Of a stretch of 64,000 bases of DNA, positions 1-11,582 are shown piece after piece. Origin of the DNA: Arenicola marina (taxonomy: Eukaryota > Annelida > Polychaeta > Arenicolidae). The position numbers and the translations under genes were made by a program. Each line of letters begins with the position of its first letter. The stretch's first letter is position 1. The notes beneath the pieces were generated by a model. The model made no database searches and was not told where the DNA came from. It saw only the letters and a list, made by a program, of their open reading frames with translations. The stretch lies in contig OZ025255.1 in NCBI GenBank assembly GCA_964019135.1, positions 4,836,001 to 4,900,000 on the forward strand, read 5' to 3'.

Positions 1-84
1 TACACTGTGTCACCGCCCCGACGTCAGTACTACATGTACACTGTGTCACCGCCCTGACGTCAGTACTGCATGTACACTGTGTCA

Positions 85-90
85 CCGCCC
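85..90 (-). promoter_or_regulatory. GC-box core beside the CRE (example)
   Basis: On the minus strand the bases next to the CRE read TGACGTCAGGGCGG, so the Sp1/KLF core hexamer GGGCGG follows the CRE directly. The pair is repeated in most units. A few units lose the GC-box by CAACGCCC, CACAGCCC, CACCACCC or CCGTCCTG changes. Function is not shown by the sequence. Confidence 0.45.
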
Positions 91-99
91 TGACGTCAG
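90..99. promoter_or_regulatory. CRE-like palindrome, one per monomer (example)
   Basis: CTGACGTCAG is a perfect 10-bp palindrome that contains TGACGTCA, the full consensus cAMP-response element bound by CREB/ATF and related bZIP proteins. It recurs every 36 bp through the window except in variant units such as TGGCGTCA, TGATGTCA, TGTCGTCA, TGCCGTCA and CGACGTCA. The match is seen directly; binding or any regulatory role is inference, since short motifs in satellites often occur by chance and are then amplified. Confidence 0.55.
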
Positions 100-684
100 T
101 ACTACATGTACACTGTGTCACCGCCCCGACGTCAGTACTACATGTACACTGTGTCACCGCCCTGACGTCAGTACTACATGTACACTGTGTCAACGCCCTG
201 ACGTCAGTACTACATGTACACTGTGTCACCGCCCTGACGTCAGTACTACATGTACAATGTGTCACCGCCCTGACGTCAGTACTATATGCACACTGTGTCA
301 CCGCCCTGACGTCAGTACTACATGTACACTGTGTCACCGCCCTGACGTCAGTACTACATGTACACTGTGTCACCGCCCTGACGTCAGTACTACATGTACA
401 CTGTGTCACCGCCCTGACGTCAGTACTACATGTACAATGTGTCACCGCCCTGATGTCAGTACTGCATGTACACTGTGTCACCGCCCTGATGTCAGTACTA
501 CATGTACTCTGTGTCACCGCCCTGACGTCAGTACTGTATGTACACTGTGTCACCGCCCTGACGTCAGTACTACATGTACAAGGTGTCACCGCCCTGACGT
601 CAGTACTACATGTACACTGTGTCACCGCCCTGACGTCAGTACTATATGTACACTGTGTCACCGCCCTGACGTCAGTACTACATG

Positions 685-755
685 TACAATGTGTCACCGC
701 CCTGACGTCAGACTACATGTACAATGTGTCACCGCTATGACGTCAGTACTACATG
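685..755 (+). repeat. Segment boundary: 35-bp unit plus TATGACG unit (type example)
   Basis: Bases 685-719 form a 35-bp unit lacking one T (GTCAGACTAC at 707-716). The next unit, 720-755, reads CCGCTATGACG where other units read CCGCCCTGACG. This pair recurs 35 times; the TATGACG units begin at the starts of segments S1 to S35 below. Eight of the 35 carry CCGTTATGACG instead (units at 4425, 5719, 11583, 15325, 23203, 33062, 42707 and 62534). The shared lesion points to one ancestral deletion that was then amplified with its neighbours. Confidence 0.95.
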
Positions 756-1618
756 TACAATGTGTCACCGCCCTGACGTCAGTACTACATGTACAACGTG
801 TCACCGCCCTGACGTCAGTACTACATGTACACTGTGTCACCGCCCTGACGTCAGTACTACATGTACAATGTGTCACCGCCCTGACGTCAGTACTACATGT
901 ACACTGTGTCACCGCCCTGACGTCAGTACTGCATGTACAAGGTGTCACCGCCCTGACGTCAGTACTGCATGTACACTGTGTCACCGCCCTGACGTCAGTA
1001 CTACATGTACACTGTGTCACCGCCCCGACGTCAGTACTACATGTACACTGTGTCACCGCCCTGACGTCAGTACTACATGTACACTGTGTCAACGCCCTGA
1101 CGTCAGTACTACATGTACACTGTGTCACCGCCCTGACGTCAGTACTACATGTACAATGTGTCACCGCCCTGACGTCAGTACTATATGCACACTGTGTCAC
1201 CGCCCTGACGTCAGTACTACATGTACACTGTGTCACCGCCCTGACGTCAGTACTACATGTACACTGTGTCACCGCCCTGACGTCAGTACTACATGTACAC
1301 TGTGTCACCGCCCTGACGTCAGTACTACATGTACAATGTGTCACCGCCCTGATGTCAGTACTGCATGTACACTGTGTCAACGCCCTGATGTCAGTACTAC
1401 ATGCACTCTGTGTCACCGCCCTGACGTCAGTACTGTATGTACACTGTGTCACCGCCCTGACGTCAGTACTACATGTACAAGGTGCCACCGCCCTGTCGTC
1501 AGTACTACATGTACACTGTGTCACCGCCCTGACGTCAGTACTATATGTACACTGTGTCACCGCCCTGACGTCAGTACTACATGTACAATGTGTCACCGCC
1601 CTGACGTCAGACTACATG
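720..1618. repeat. S1: T3 segment, 25 units
   Basis: It is 899 bp long and follows a T2 tail. The head is the CCGCTATGACG unit, then units with ACAATG, ACAACG, ACACTG and ACAATG, then a GCATGTACAAGG unit. The tail carries two GATGTCAG units, ATGCACTCTG at about 1402, and the T3 signature GTGCCACCGCCCTGTCGTC at about 1481-1499. S20, S24 and S27 have the same length and landmarks. Confidence 0.8.
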
Positions 1619-2985
1619 TACAATGTGTCACCGCTATGACGTCAGTACTACATGTACAATGTGTCACCGCCCTGACGTCAGTACTACATGTACAACGTGT
1701 CACCGCCCTGACGTCAGTACTACATGTACACTGTGTCACCGCCCTGACGTCAGTACTACATGTACAATGTGTCACCGCCCTGACGTCAGTCCTACATGTA
1801 CAATGTGTCACCGCCCTGACGTCAGTACTGCATGTACAAGGTGTCACCGCCCTGACGTCAGTACTACATGTACACTGTGTCACCGCCCTGACGTCAGTAC
1901 TACATGTACAATGTGTCACCGCCCTGACGTCAGTACTACATGTACAATGTGTCACCGCCCTGACGTCAGTACTGCATGTACAAGGTGTCACCGTCCTGAC
2001 GTCAGTACTACATGTACAATGTGTCACCGCCCTGACGTCAATACTACATGTACACTGTATCACCACCCTGACGTCAGTACTACATGTACACTGTGTCACC
2101 GCCCTGACGTCAGTACTACATGTACAATGTGTCACCGCCCTGACGTCAGTACTACATGTACAAGGTGTCACCGCCCTGACGTCAGTACTACATGTACACT
2201 GTGTCACCGCCCTGACGTCAGTACTGCATGTACACTGTGTCACCGCCCTGACGTCAGTACTACATGTACACTGTGTCACCGCCCTGACGTCAGTACTACA
2301 TGTACAATGTGTCACCGCCCTGACGTCAGTACTACATGTACACACTGTCACCGACCTGACGTCAGTACTACATGTACAATGCGTCACCGCCCTGACGTCA
2401 GTACTACATTTACACTGTGTCACCGCCTTAACGTCAGTACAATATGTACAATGTGTCACCGCCCTGACGTCAGTACTACATGTACACTGTGTCACCGCCC
2501 TGACGTCAGTACTGCATGTACAACGTGTCATCGCCCCAACGTCAGTACTACATGTACAAGGTGTCACCGCCCTGTCGTCAGTACTACATGTACAAGCTGT
2601 CACCGCCCTGACGTCAGTACTACATGTACACTGTGTCACCGCCCTGGCGTCAGTACTACATGTACAAGAAGTCACCGCCCTGACGTCAGTACTACATGTA
2701 CACAGTGTCATCGCCCTGACGTCAGTACTAAATGTACAATGTGTCGCCGCCCTGACGTCAGTACTACATGTACACTGTGTCACCGCCCTGACGTCAGTAC
2801 CACATGTACACTGTGTCACCGCCCTGACGTCAGTACTACATGTACAAGGTGCCACCGCCCTGTCGTCAGTACTACATGTACACTGTGTCACCGCCCTGAC
2901 GTCAGTACTATATGTACACTGTGTCACCGCCCTGACGTCAGTACTACATGTACAATGTGTCACCGCCCTGACGTCAGACTACATG
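1619..2985. repeat. S2: T4 head joined to T3 tail, 38 units
   Basis: The head has the T4 marker GTCCTACATG (about 1789). The middle carries the T4 cluster AATGCGTCAC, ACATTTACAC, CCTTAACGTC and GTACAATATG (about 2378-2445). It ends with the T3 tail GTGCCACCGCCCTGTCGTC (about 2849), so it is a T4/T3 hybrid made by exchange. It is followed by another T4 head. Confidence 0.75.
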
Positions 2986-4424
2986 TACAATGTGTCACCG
3001 CTATGACGTCAGTACTACATGTACAATGTGTCACCGCCCTGACGTCAGTACTACATGTACAACGTGTCACCGCCCTGACGTCAGTACTACATGTACACTG
3101 TGTCACCGCCCTGACGTCAGTACTACATGTACAATGTGTCACCGCCCTGACGTCAGTCCTACATGTACAATGTGTCACCGCCCTGACGTCAGTACTGCAT
3201 GTACAAGGTGTCACCGCCCTGACGTCAGTACTACATGTACACTGTGTCACCGCCCTGACGTCAGTACTACATGTACAATGTGTCACCGCCCTGACGTCAG
3301 TACTACATGTACAATGTGTCACCGCCCTGACGTCAGTACTGCATGTACAAGGTGTCACCGTCCTGACGTCAGTACTACATGTACAATGTGTCACCGCCCT
3401 GACGTCAATACTAAATGTACACTGTATCACCACCCTGACGTCAGTACTACATGTACACTGTGTCACCGCCCTGACGTCAGTACTACATGTACAATGTGTC
3501 ACCGCCCTGACGTCAGTACTACATGTACAAGGTGTCACCGCCCTGACGTCAGTACTACATGTACACTGTGTCACCGCCCTGACGTCAGTACTGCATGTAC
3601 ACTGTGTCACCGCCCTGACGTCAGTACTACATGTACACTGTGTCACCGCCCTGACGTCAGTACTACATGTACAATGTGTCACCGCCCTGACGTCAGTACT
3701 ACATGTACACACTGTCACCGCCCTGACGTCAGTACTACATGTACAATGCGTCACCGCCCTGACGTCAGTACTACATTTACACTGTGTCACCGCCTTAACG
3801 TCAGTACAATATGTACAATGTGTCACCGCAATGACGTCAGTACTACATGTACACTGTGTCACCGCCCTGACGTCAGTACTGCATGTACAACGTGTCATCG
3901 CCCCAACGTCAGTACTACATGTACAAGGTGTCACCGCCCTGTCGTCAGTACTACATGTACAAGCTGTCACCGCCCTGACGTCAGTACTACATGTACACTG
4001 TGTCACCGCCCTGGCGTCAGTACTACATGTACAAGAAGTCACCGCCCTGACGTCAGTACTACATGTACACAGTGTCATCGCCCTGACGTCAGTACTAAAT
4101 GTACAATGTGTCGCCGCCCTGACGTCAGTACTACATGTACACTGTGTCACCGCCCTGACGTCAGTACCACATGTACACTGTGTCACCGCCCTGACGTCAG
4201 TACTACATGTACAATGTGTCACCGCCCTGACGTCAGTACTACATGTACACTGTGTCACCGCCCTGACGTCAGTACCACATGTACACTGTGTCACCGCCCT
4301 GACGTCAGTACTACATGTACAATGTGTCACCGCCCTGACGTCAGTACTACATGTACAATGTGTCACCGCCCTGACGTCAGTACTACATGTACAATGTGTC
4401 ACCGCCCTGACGTCAGACTACATG
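2986..4424. repeat. S3: T4 segment, 40 units
   Basis: A complete T4 segment of 1,439 bp, the same length as S9 and S17. It has the GTCCTACATG head and the AATGCGTCAC to GTACAATATG cluster, and it ends with the T4 tail of three successive ACAATG units. Private changes are CCGCAATGACG at about 3825, which resembles the boundary TATGACG unit, and ACTAAATGTACACTGTATC near 3410. Confidence 0.8.
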
Positions 4425-5359
4425 TACAATGTGTCACCGTTATGACGTCAGTACTACATGTACAATGTGTCACCGCCCTGACGTCAGTACTACATGTACA
4501 ACGTGTCACCGCCCTGACGTCAGTACTACATGTACACTGTGTCACCGCCCTGACGTCAGTACTACATGTACAATGTGTCACCGCCCTGACGTCAGTACTA
4601 TATGCACACTGTGTCACCGCCCCGACGTCAGTACTACATGTACACTGTGTCACCGCCCTGACGTCAGTACTACATGTACACTGTGTCACCGCCCCGACGT
4701 CGGTACTACATGTACACTGTGTCACCGCCCTGACGTCAGTACTACATGTACACTGTGTCACCGCCCTGACGTCAGTACTACATGTACACTGTGTCACCGC
4801 CCTGACGTCAGTACTACATGTACACTGTGTCACCGCCCCGACGTCAGTACTACATGTACACTGTGTCACCGCCCTGACGTCAGTACTACATGTACACTGT
4901 GTCACCGCCCCGACGTCAGTACTACATGTACACTGTGTCACCGCCCTGACGTCAGTACTACATGTACACTGTGTCACCGCCCTGACGTCAGTACTACATG
5001 TACACTGTGTCACCGCCCTGACGTCAGTACTACATGTACACTGTGTCACCGCCCTGACGTCAGTACTACATGTACAATGTGTCACCGCCCTGATGTCAGT
5101 ACTGCATGTACACTGTGTCACCGCCCTGATGTCAGTACTACATGTACTCTGTGTCACCGCCCTGACGTCAGTACTGTATGTACACTGTGTCACCGCCCTG
5201 ACGTCAGTACTACATGTACAAGGTGTCACCGCCCTGACGTCAGTACTACATGTACACTGTGTCACCGCCCTGACGTCAGTACTATATGTACACTGTGTCA
5301 CCGCCCTGACGTCAGTACTACATGTACAATGTGTCACCGCCCTGACGTCAGACTACATG
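4425..5359. repeat. S4: T1 head joined to T2 tail, 26 units
   Basis: It opens with the T1-type CCGTTATGACG unit, but after about four units it switches to T2 content. That content includes TATATGCACAC at about 4600, GACGTCGGTAC at about 4696 and alternating CCCCGACG units, and it ends with the T2 tail. From about 4550 it matches sequence 56,815 bp downstream in S33. Confidence 0.75.
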
Positions 5360-5718
5360 TACAATGTGTCACCGCTATGACGTCAGTACTACATGTACAA
5401 TGTGTCACCGCCCTGACGTCAGTACTACATGTACAACGTGTCACCGCCCTGACGTCAGTACTACATGTACACTGTGTCACCGCCCTGACGTCAGTACTAC
5501 ATGTACAATGTGTCACCGCCCTGACGTCAGTACTACATGTACAATGTGTCACCGCCCTGACGTCAGTACTACATGTACAAAGTGTCACCGCCCTGTCGTC
5601 AGTACTACATGTACACTGTGTCACCGCCCTGACGTCAGTACTATATGTACACTGTGTCACCGCCCTGACGTCAGTACTACATGTACAATGTGTCACCGCC
5701 CTGACGTCAGACTACATG
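5360..5718. repeat. S5: miniature 10-unit segment
   Basis: At 359 bp this is the joint shortest segment. It has a T3-like head, then an ACAAAGTGTCACC unit with CTGTCGTCAG (about 5577-5598), and a TATATG unit before the closing 35-bp unit. S34 (62175-62533) is its counterpart, of equal length and 56,815 bp away. It probably arose by deletion inside a T3 segment. Confidence 0.8.
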
Positions 5719-7949
5719 TACAATGTGTCACCGTTATGACGTCAGTACTACATGTACAATGTGTCACCGCCCTGACGTCAGTACTACATGTACAACGTGT
5801 CACCGCCCTGACGTCAGTACTACATGTACACTGTGTGACCGCCCTGACGTCAGTACTACATGTACAATGTGTCACCGCCCTGACGTCAGTACTACATGTA
5901 CAATGTGTCACCGCCCTGACGTCAGTACTGCATGTACAAGGTGTCACCGCCCTGACGTCAGTACTACATGTACACTGTGTCACCGCCCTGCCGTCAGTAC
6001 TACATGTACAATGTGTCACCGCCCTGACGTCAGTACTACATGTACAATGTGTCACCGCCCTGACGTCAGTACTGCATGTACAAGGTGTCACCGCCCTGAC
6101 GTCAGTACTACATGTACAATGTGTCACCGCCCTGACGTCAATACTACATGTACACTGTATCACCACCCTGACGTCAGTACTACATGTACACTGTGTCACC
6201 GCCCTGACGTCAGTACTACATGTACAATGTGTCACCGCCCTGACGTCAGTACTACATGTACAAGGTGTCACCGCCCTGACGTCAGTACTACATGTACACT
6301 GTGTCACCGCCCTGACGTCAGTACTGCATGTACACTGTGTCACCGCCCTGACGTCAGTACTACATGTACACTGTGTCACCGCCCTGACGTCAGTACTACA
6401 TGTACAATGTGTCACCGCCCTGACGTCAGTACTACATGTACACTCTGTCACCGCCCTGACGTCAGTACTACATGTACAATGCGTCACCGCCCTGACGTCA
6501 GTACTACATTTACACTGTGTCACCGCCTTGACGTCAGTACAATATGTACAATGTGTCACCGCCCTGACGTCAGTACTACATGTACACTGTGTCACCGCCC
6601 TGACGTCAGTACTGCATGTACAACGTGTCATCGCCCCAACGTCCATACTACATGTACAAGGTGTCACCGCCCTGTCGTCAGTACTACATGTACAAGCTGT
6701 CACCGCCCTGACGTCAGTACTACATGTACACTGTGTCACCGCCCTGGCGTCAGTACTACATGTACAAGAAGTCACCGCCCTGACGTCAGTACTACATGTA
6801 CACAGTGTCATCGCCCTGACGTCAGTACTACATGTACAATGTGTCGCCGCCCTGACGTCAGTACTACATGTACACTGTGTCACCGCCCTGACGTCAGTAC
6901 CACATGTACACTGTGTCACCGCCCTGACGTCAGTACTACATGTACAATGTGTCACCGCCCTGACGTCAGTACTACATGTACAATGTGTCACCGCCCTGAC
7001 GTCAGTACTACATGTACACTGTGTCACCGCCCTGACGTCAGTACTACATATACAATGTGCCACCGCCCTGACGTCAGTACTACATGTACAATGTGTCACC
7101 GCCCTGACGTCAGTACTACATGTACATTGTGTCACCGCCCTGACGTCAGTACTACATGTACACTGTGTCACCGCCCTGACGTCAGTACCACATGTACAAT
7201 GTGTCACCGCCCTGACGTCAGTACTACATGTACATTGTGTCACCGCCCTGACGTCAGTACTACATGTACAATGTGTCACCGCCCTGACGTCAGTACCACA
7301 TGTACACTGTGTCACCGCCCTGACGTCAGTACTACATGTACAATGTGTCACCGCCCTGACGTCAGTACTACATGTACAAGTTGTCACCGACCTGACGTCA
7401 GTACTACATGTACACTGTGTCACCGCCCTGACGTCAGTACTACATGTACACTGTGTCACCGCCCTGGCGTCAGTACTACATGTACACTGTGTCACCGCCC
7501 TGGCGTCAGTACTACATGTACACTGTGTCACCGCCCTGGCGTCAGTACTACATGTACAAGTTGTCACCGACCTGACGTCAGTACTACATGTACACTGTGT
7601 CACCGCCCTGGCGTCAGTACTACATGTACACTGTGTCACCGCCCTGGCGTCAGTACTACATGTACACTGTGTCACCGCCCTGACGTCAGTACTACATGTA
7701 CACTGTGTCACAGCCCTGACGTCAGTACTACATGTACAATGTGTCACCGCCCTGACGTCAGTACTACATGTACACTGTGTCAAAGCCCTGGCGTCAGTAC
7801 TACATGTACACTGTGTCACCGCCCTGACGTCAGTACTACATGTACAAGGTGTCACCGCCCCGACGTCAGTACTACATGTGCAAGATGTCACCGCCCTGAT
7901 GTCAGTACTACATGTACACTGTGTCACCGCCCTGACGTCAGACTACATG
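5719..7949. repeat. S6: T1 segment, 62 units
   Basis: The longest intact T1 segment (2,231 bp). It opens with CCGTTATGACG, then carries CTGCCGTCAG (about 5988), AATGCGTCAC to GTACAATATG (about 6478-6546), ACATATACAATGTGCC (about 7046) and two TTGTCACCGACCTG units 180 bp apart (7381 and 7561). TGGCGTCAG units follow, and the tail has TGTGCAAGATGTC (about 7877) and GATGTCAG. Private variants TGTGTGACCG (about 5834) and AACGTCCATAC (about 6638) recur only in S35. Confidence 0.85.
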
Positions 7950-9172
7950 TACAATGTGTCACCGCTATGACGTCAGTACTACATGTACAATGTGTCACCG
8001 CCCTGACGTCAGTACTACATGTACAAGGTGTCACCGCCCTGGCGTCAGTACTACATGTACAATGTGTCACCGCCCTGACGTCAGTACTACATGTACACTG
8101 TGTCACCGCCCTGACGTCAGTACTATATGCACACTGTGTCACCGCCCTGACGTCAGTACTACATGTACAATGTGTCACCGCCCTGACGTCAGTACTGCAT
8201 GTACAAGGTGTCACCGCCTTGACGTCAGTACTACATGTACACTGTGTCACCGCCCTGACGTCAGTACTACATGTACACTGTGTCACCGCCCCGACGTCAG
8301 TACTACATGTACACTGTGTCACCGCCCTGACGTCAGTACTACATGTACACTGTGTCACCGCCCTGACGTCAGTACTATATGTACACTGTGTCACCGCCCT
8401 GACGTCAGTACTACATGTACACTGTGTCACCGCCCTGACGTCAGTACTATATGTACACTGTGTCACCGCCCCGACGTCAGTACTACATGTACACTGTGTC
8501 ACCGCCCTGACGTCAGTACTGCATGTACACTGTGTCACCGCCCTGACGTCAGTACTACATGTACACTGTGTCACCGCCCCGACGTCAGTACTACATGTAC
8601 ACTGTGTCACCGCCCTGACGTCAGTACTACATGTACACTGTGTCAACGCCCTGACGTCAGTACTACATGTACACTGTGTCACCGCCCTGACGTCAGTACT
8701 ACATGTACAATGTGTCACCGCCCTGACGTCAGTACTATATGCACACTGTGTCACCGCCCTGACGTCAGTACTACATGTACACTGTGTCACCGCCCTGACG
8801 TCAGTACTACATGTACACTGTGTCACCGCCCTGACGTCAGTACTACATGTACACTGTGTCACCGCCCTGACGTCAGTACTACATGTACAATGTGTCACCG
8901 CCCTGATGTCAGTACTGCATGTACACTGTGTCACCGCCCTGATGTCAGTACTACATGTACTCTGTGTCACCGCCCTGACGTCAGTACTGTATGTACACTG
9001 TGTCACCGCCCTGACGTCAGTACTACATGTACAAGGTGTCACCGCCCTGACGTCAGTACTACATGTACACTGTGTCACCGCCCTGACGTCAGTACTATAT
9101 GTACACTGTGTCACCGCCCTGACGTCAGTACTACATGTACAATGTGTCACCGCCCTGACGTCAGACTACATG
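7950..9172. repeat. S7: T2 segment, 34 units
   Basis: It follows a T1 tail. The T2 head is ACAATG, then ACAAGG with TGGCGTCAG (about 8039), then TATATGCACAC and a CCTTGACG unit. The tail has two GATGTCAG units, TACTCTG (about 8959) and an ACAAGG unit followed by normal units. S19 is the same length and order. Confidence 0.85.
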
Positions 9173-10143
9173 TACAATGTGTCACCGCTATGACGTCAGT
9201 ACTACATGTACAATGTGTCACCGCCCTGACGTCAGTACTACATGTACAACGTGTCACCGCCCTGACGTCAGTACTACATGTACACTGTGTCACCGCCCTG
9301 ACGTCAGTACTACATGTACAATGTGTCACCGCCCTGACGTCAGTACTACATGTACACTGTGTCACCGCCCTGACGTCAGTACTGCATGTACAAGGTGTCA
9401 CCGCCCTGACGTCAGTACTGCATGTACACTGTGTCACCGCCCTGACGTCAGTACTACATGTACACTGTGTCACCGCCCCGACGTCAGTACTACATGTACA
9501 CTGTGTCACCGCCCTGACGTCAGTACTACATGTACACTGTGTCAACGCCCTGACGTCAGTACTACATGTACACTGTGTCACCGCCCTGACGTCAGTACTA
9601 CATGTACACTGTGTCACCGCCCTGACGTCAGTACTACATGTACACTGTGTCACCGCCCTGACGTCAGTACTACATGTACACTGTGTCACCGCCCTGACGT
9701 CAGTACTACATGTACACTGTGTCACCGCCCTGACGTCAGTACTACATGTACACTGTGTCACCGCCCTGACGTCAGTACTACATGTACACTGTGTCACCGC
9801 CCTGACGTCAGTACTACATGTACACTGTGTCACCGCCCTGACGTCAGTACTACATGTACAATGTGTCACCGCCCTGATGTCAGTACTGCATGTACACTGT
9901 GTCACCGCCCTGATGTCAGTACTACATGCACTCTGTGTCACCGCCCTGACGTCAGTACTGTATGTACACTGTGTCACCGCCCTGACGTCAGTACTACATG
10001 TACAAGGTGCCACCGCCCTGTCGTCAGTACTACATGTACACTGTGTCACCGCCCTGACGTCAGTACTATATGTACACTGTGTCACCGCCCTGACGTCAGT
10101 ACTACATGTACAATGTGTCACCGCCCTGACGTCAGACTACATG
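9173..10143. repeat. S8: T3 segment, 27 units
   Basis: 971 bp, two units longer than S1 and equal in length to S14 and S16. It has a run of nine ACACTG units near 9550-9850, a paired GATGTCAG marker, ATGCACTCTG (about 9927) and the GTGCCACCGCCCTGTCGTC tail (about 10007). Confidence 0.85.
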
Positions 10144-11582
10144 TACAATGTGTCACCGCTATGACGTCAGTACTACATGTACAATGTGTCACCGCCCTGA
10201 CGTCAGTACTACATGTACAACGTGTCACCGCCCTGACGTCAGTACTACATGTACACTGTGTCACCGCCCTGACGTCAGTACTACATGTACAATGTGTCAC
10301 CGCCCTGACGTCAGTCCTACATGTACAATGTGTCACCGCCCTGACGTCAGTATGGCATGTACAAGGTGTCACCGCCCTGACGTCAGTACTACATGTACAC
10401 TGTGTCACCGCCCTGACGTCAGTACTACATGTACAATGTGTCACCGCCCTGACGTCAGTACTACATGTACAATGTGTCACCGCCCTGACGTCAGTACTGC
10501 ATGTACAAGGTGTCACCGTCCTGACGTCAGTACTACATGTACAATGTGTCACCGCCCTGACGTCAATACTACATGTACACTGTATCACCACCCTGACGTC
10601 AGTACTACATGTACACTGTGTCACCGCCCTGACGTCAGTACTACATGTACAATGTGTCACCGCCCTGACGTCAGTACTACATGTACAAGGTGTCACCGCC
10701 CTGACGTCAGTACTACATGTACACTGTGTCACCGCCCTGACGTCAGTACTGCATGTACACTGTGTCACCGCCCTGACGTCAGTACTACATGTACACTGTG
10801 TCACCGCCCTGACGTCAGTACTACATGTACAATGTGTCACCGCCCTGACGTCAGTACTACATGTACACACTGTCACCATCCTGACGTCAGTACTACATGT
10901 ACAATGCGTCACCGCCCTGACGTCAGTACTACATTTACACTGTGTCACCGCCTTAACGTCAGTACAATATGTACAATGTGTCACCGCCCTGACGTCAGTA
11001 CTACATGTACACTGTGTCACCGCCCTGACGTCAGTACTGCATGTACAACGTGTCATCGCCCCAACGTCAGTACTACATGTACAAGGTGTCACCGCCCTGT
11101 CGTCAGTACTACATGTACAAGCTGTCACCGCCCTGACGTCAGTACTACATGTACACTGTGTCACCGCCCTGGCGTCAGTACTACATGTACAAGAAGTCAC
11201 CGCCCTGACGTCAGTACTACATGTACACAGTGTCATCGCCCTGACGTCAGTACTAAATGTACAATGTGTCGCCGCCCTGACGTCAGTACTACATGTACAC
11301 TGTGTCACCGCCCTGACGTCAGTACCACATGTACACTGTGTCACCGCCCTGACGTCAGTACTACATGTACAATGTGTCACCGCCCTGACGTCAGTACTAC
11401 ATGTACACTGTGTCACCGCCCTGACGTCAGTACCACATGTACACTGTGTCACCGCCCTGACGTCAGTACTACATGTACAATGTGTCACCGCCCTGACGTC
11501 AGTACTACATGTACAATGTGTCACCGCCCTGACGTCAGTACTACATGTACAATGTGTCACCGCCCTGACGTCAGACTACATG
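10144..11582. repeat. S9: T4 segment, 40 units, closing the cleanest super-repeat
   Basis: It has the GTCCTACATG head, the CACCATCCTG variant (about 10874), the AATGCGTCAC to GTACAATATG cluster and the T4 tail of three ACAATG units. With S6 to S8 it completes a T1-T2-T3-T4 super-repeat of 5,864 bp. A private variant CAGTATGGCATG lies at about 10348. Confidence 0.85.

Larger units (their letters stand above)
73..108 (+). repeat. Consensus 36-bp monomer (type example)
   Basis: This copy matches the consensus unit. Using unit numbering, positions 1-4 TACA close the TGTACA palindrome of the previous unit, 5-7 are the most variable bases (CTG here; ATG, AGG, ACG, AAG and others elsewhere), 8-12 read TGTCA, 13-18 CCGCCC, 18-27 CTGACGTCAG, 26-31 AGTACT, and 31-36 TACATG, which joins the next unit to make TACATGTA and TGTACA. 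G plus C is 19 of 36. There are two CpGs, at positions 14-15 and 22-23. Common variant classes are GATGTCAG, TGGCGTCAG, CCCCGACG, ACTGCATG, ACTATATG and CAACGCCC. Confidence 0.95.
1..719. repeat. S0: last 20 units of a T2 segment (cut by window edge)
   Basis: The 20 units run in the same order as the last 20 units of S7 (8454-9172, offset 8,453). Shared landmarks are CCCCGACG at about 16, CAACGCCC at about 191, TATATGCACAC at about 283, two GATGTCAG units at about 451 and 487, TACTCTG at about 505 and CTGTATG at about 535. It ends in the T2 tail, in which ACAAGG is followed by normal TGACGTCAG units. Confidence 0.8.

Noticed and set aside
694-1596. Minus-strand frames of VRAVTQCTCSTD repeats, one per segment, as genes
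   Set aside because: The example frame opens at GTG rather than ATG, spans exactly one segment between two 35-bp units, and mirrors the plus-strand repeat. It is a shadow of the satellite.
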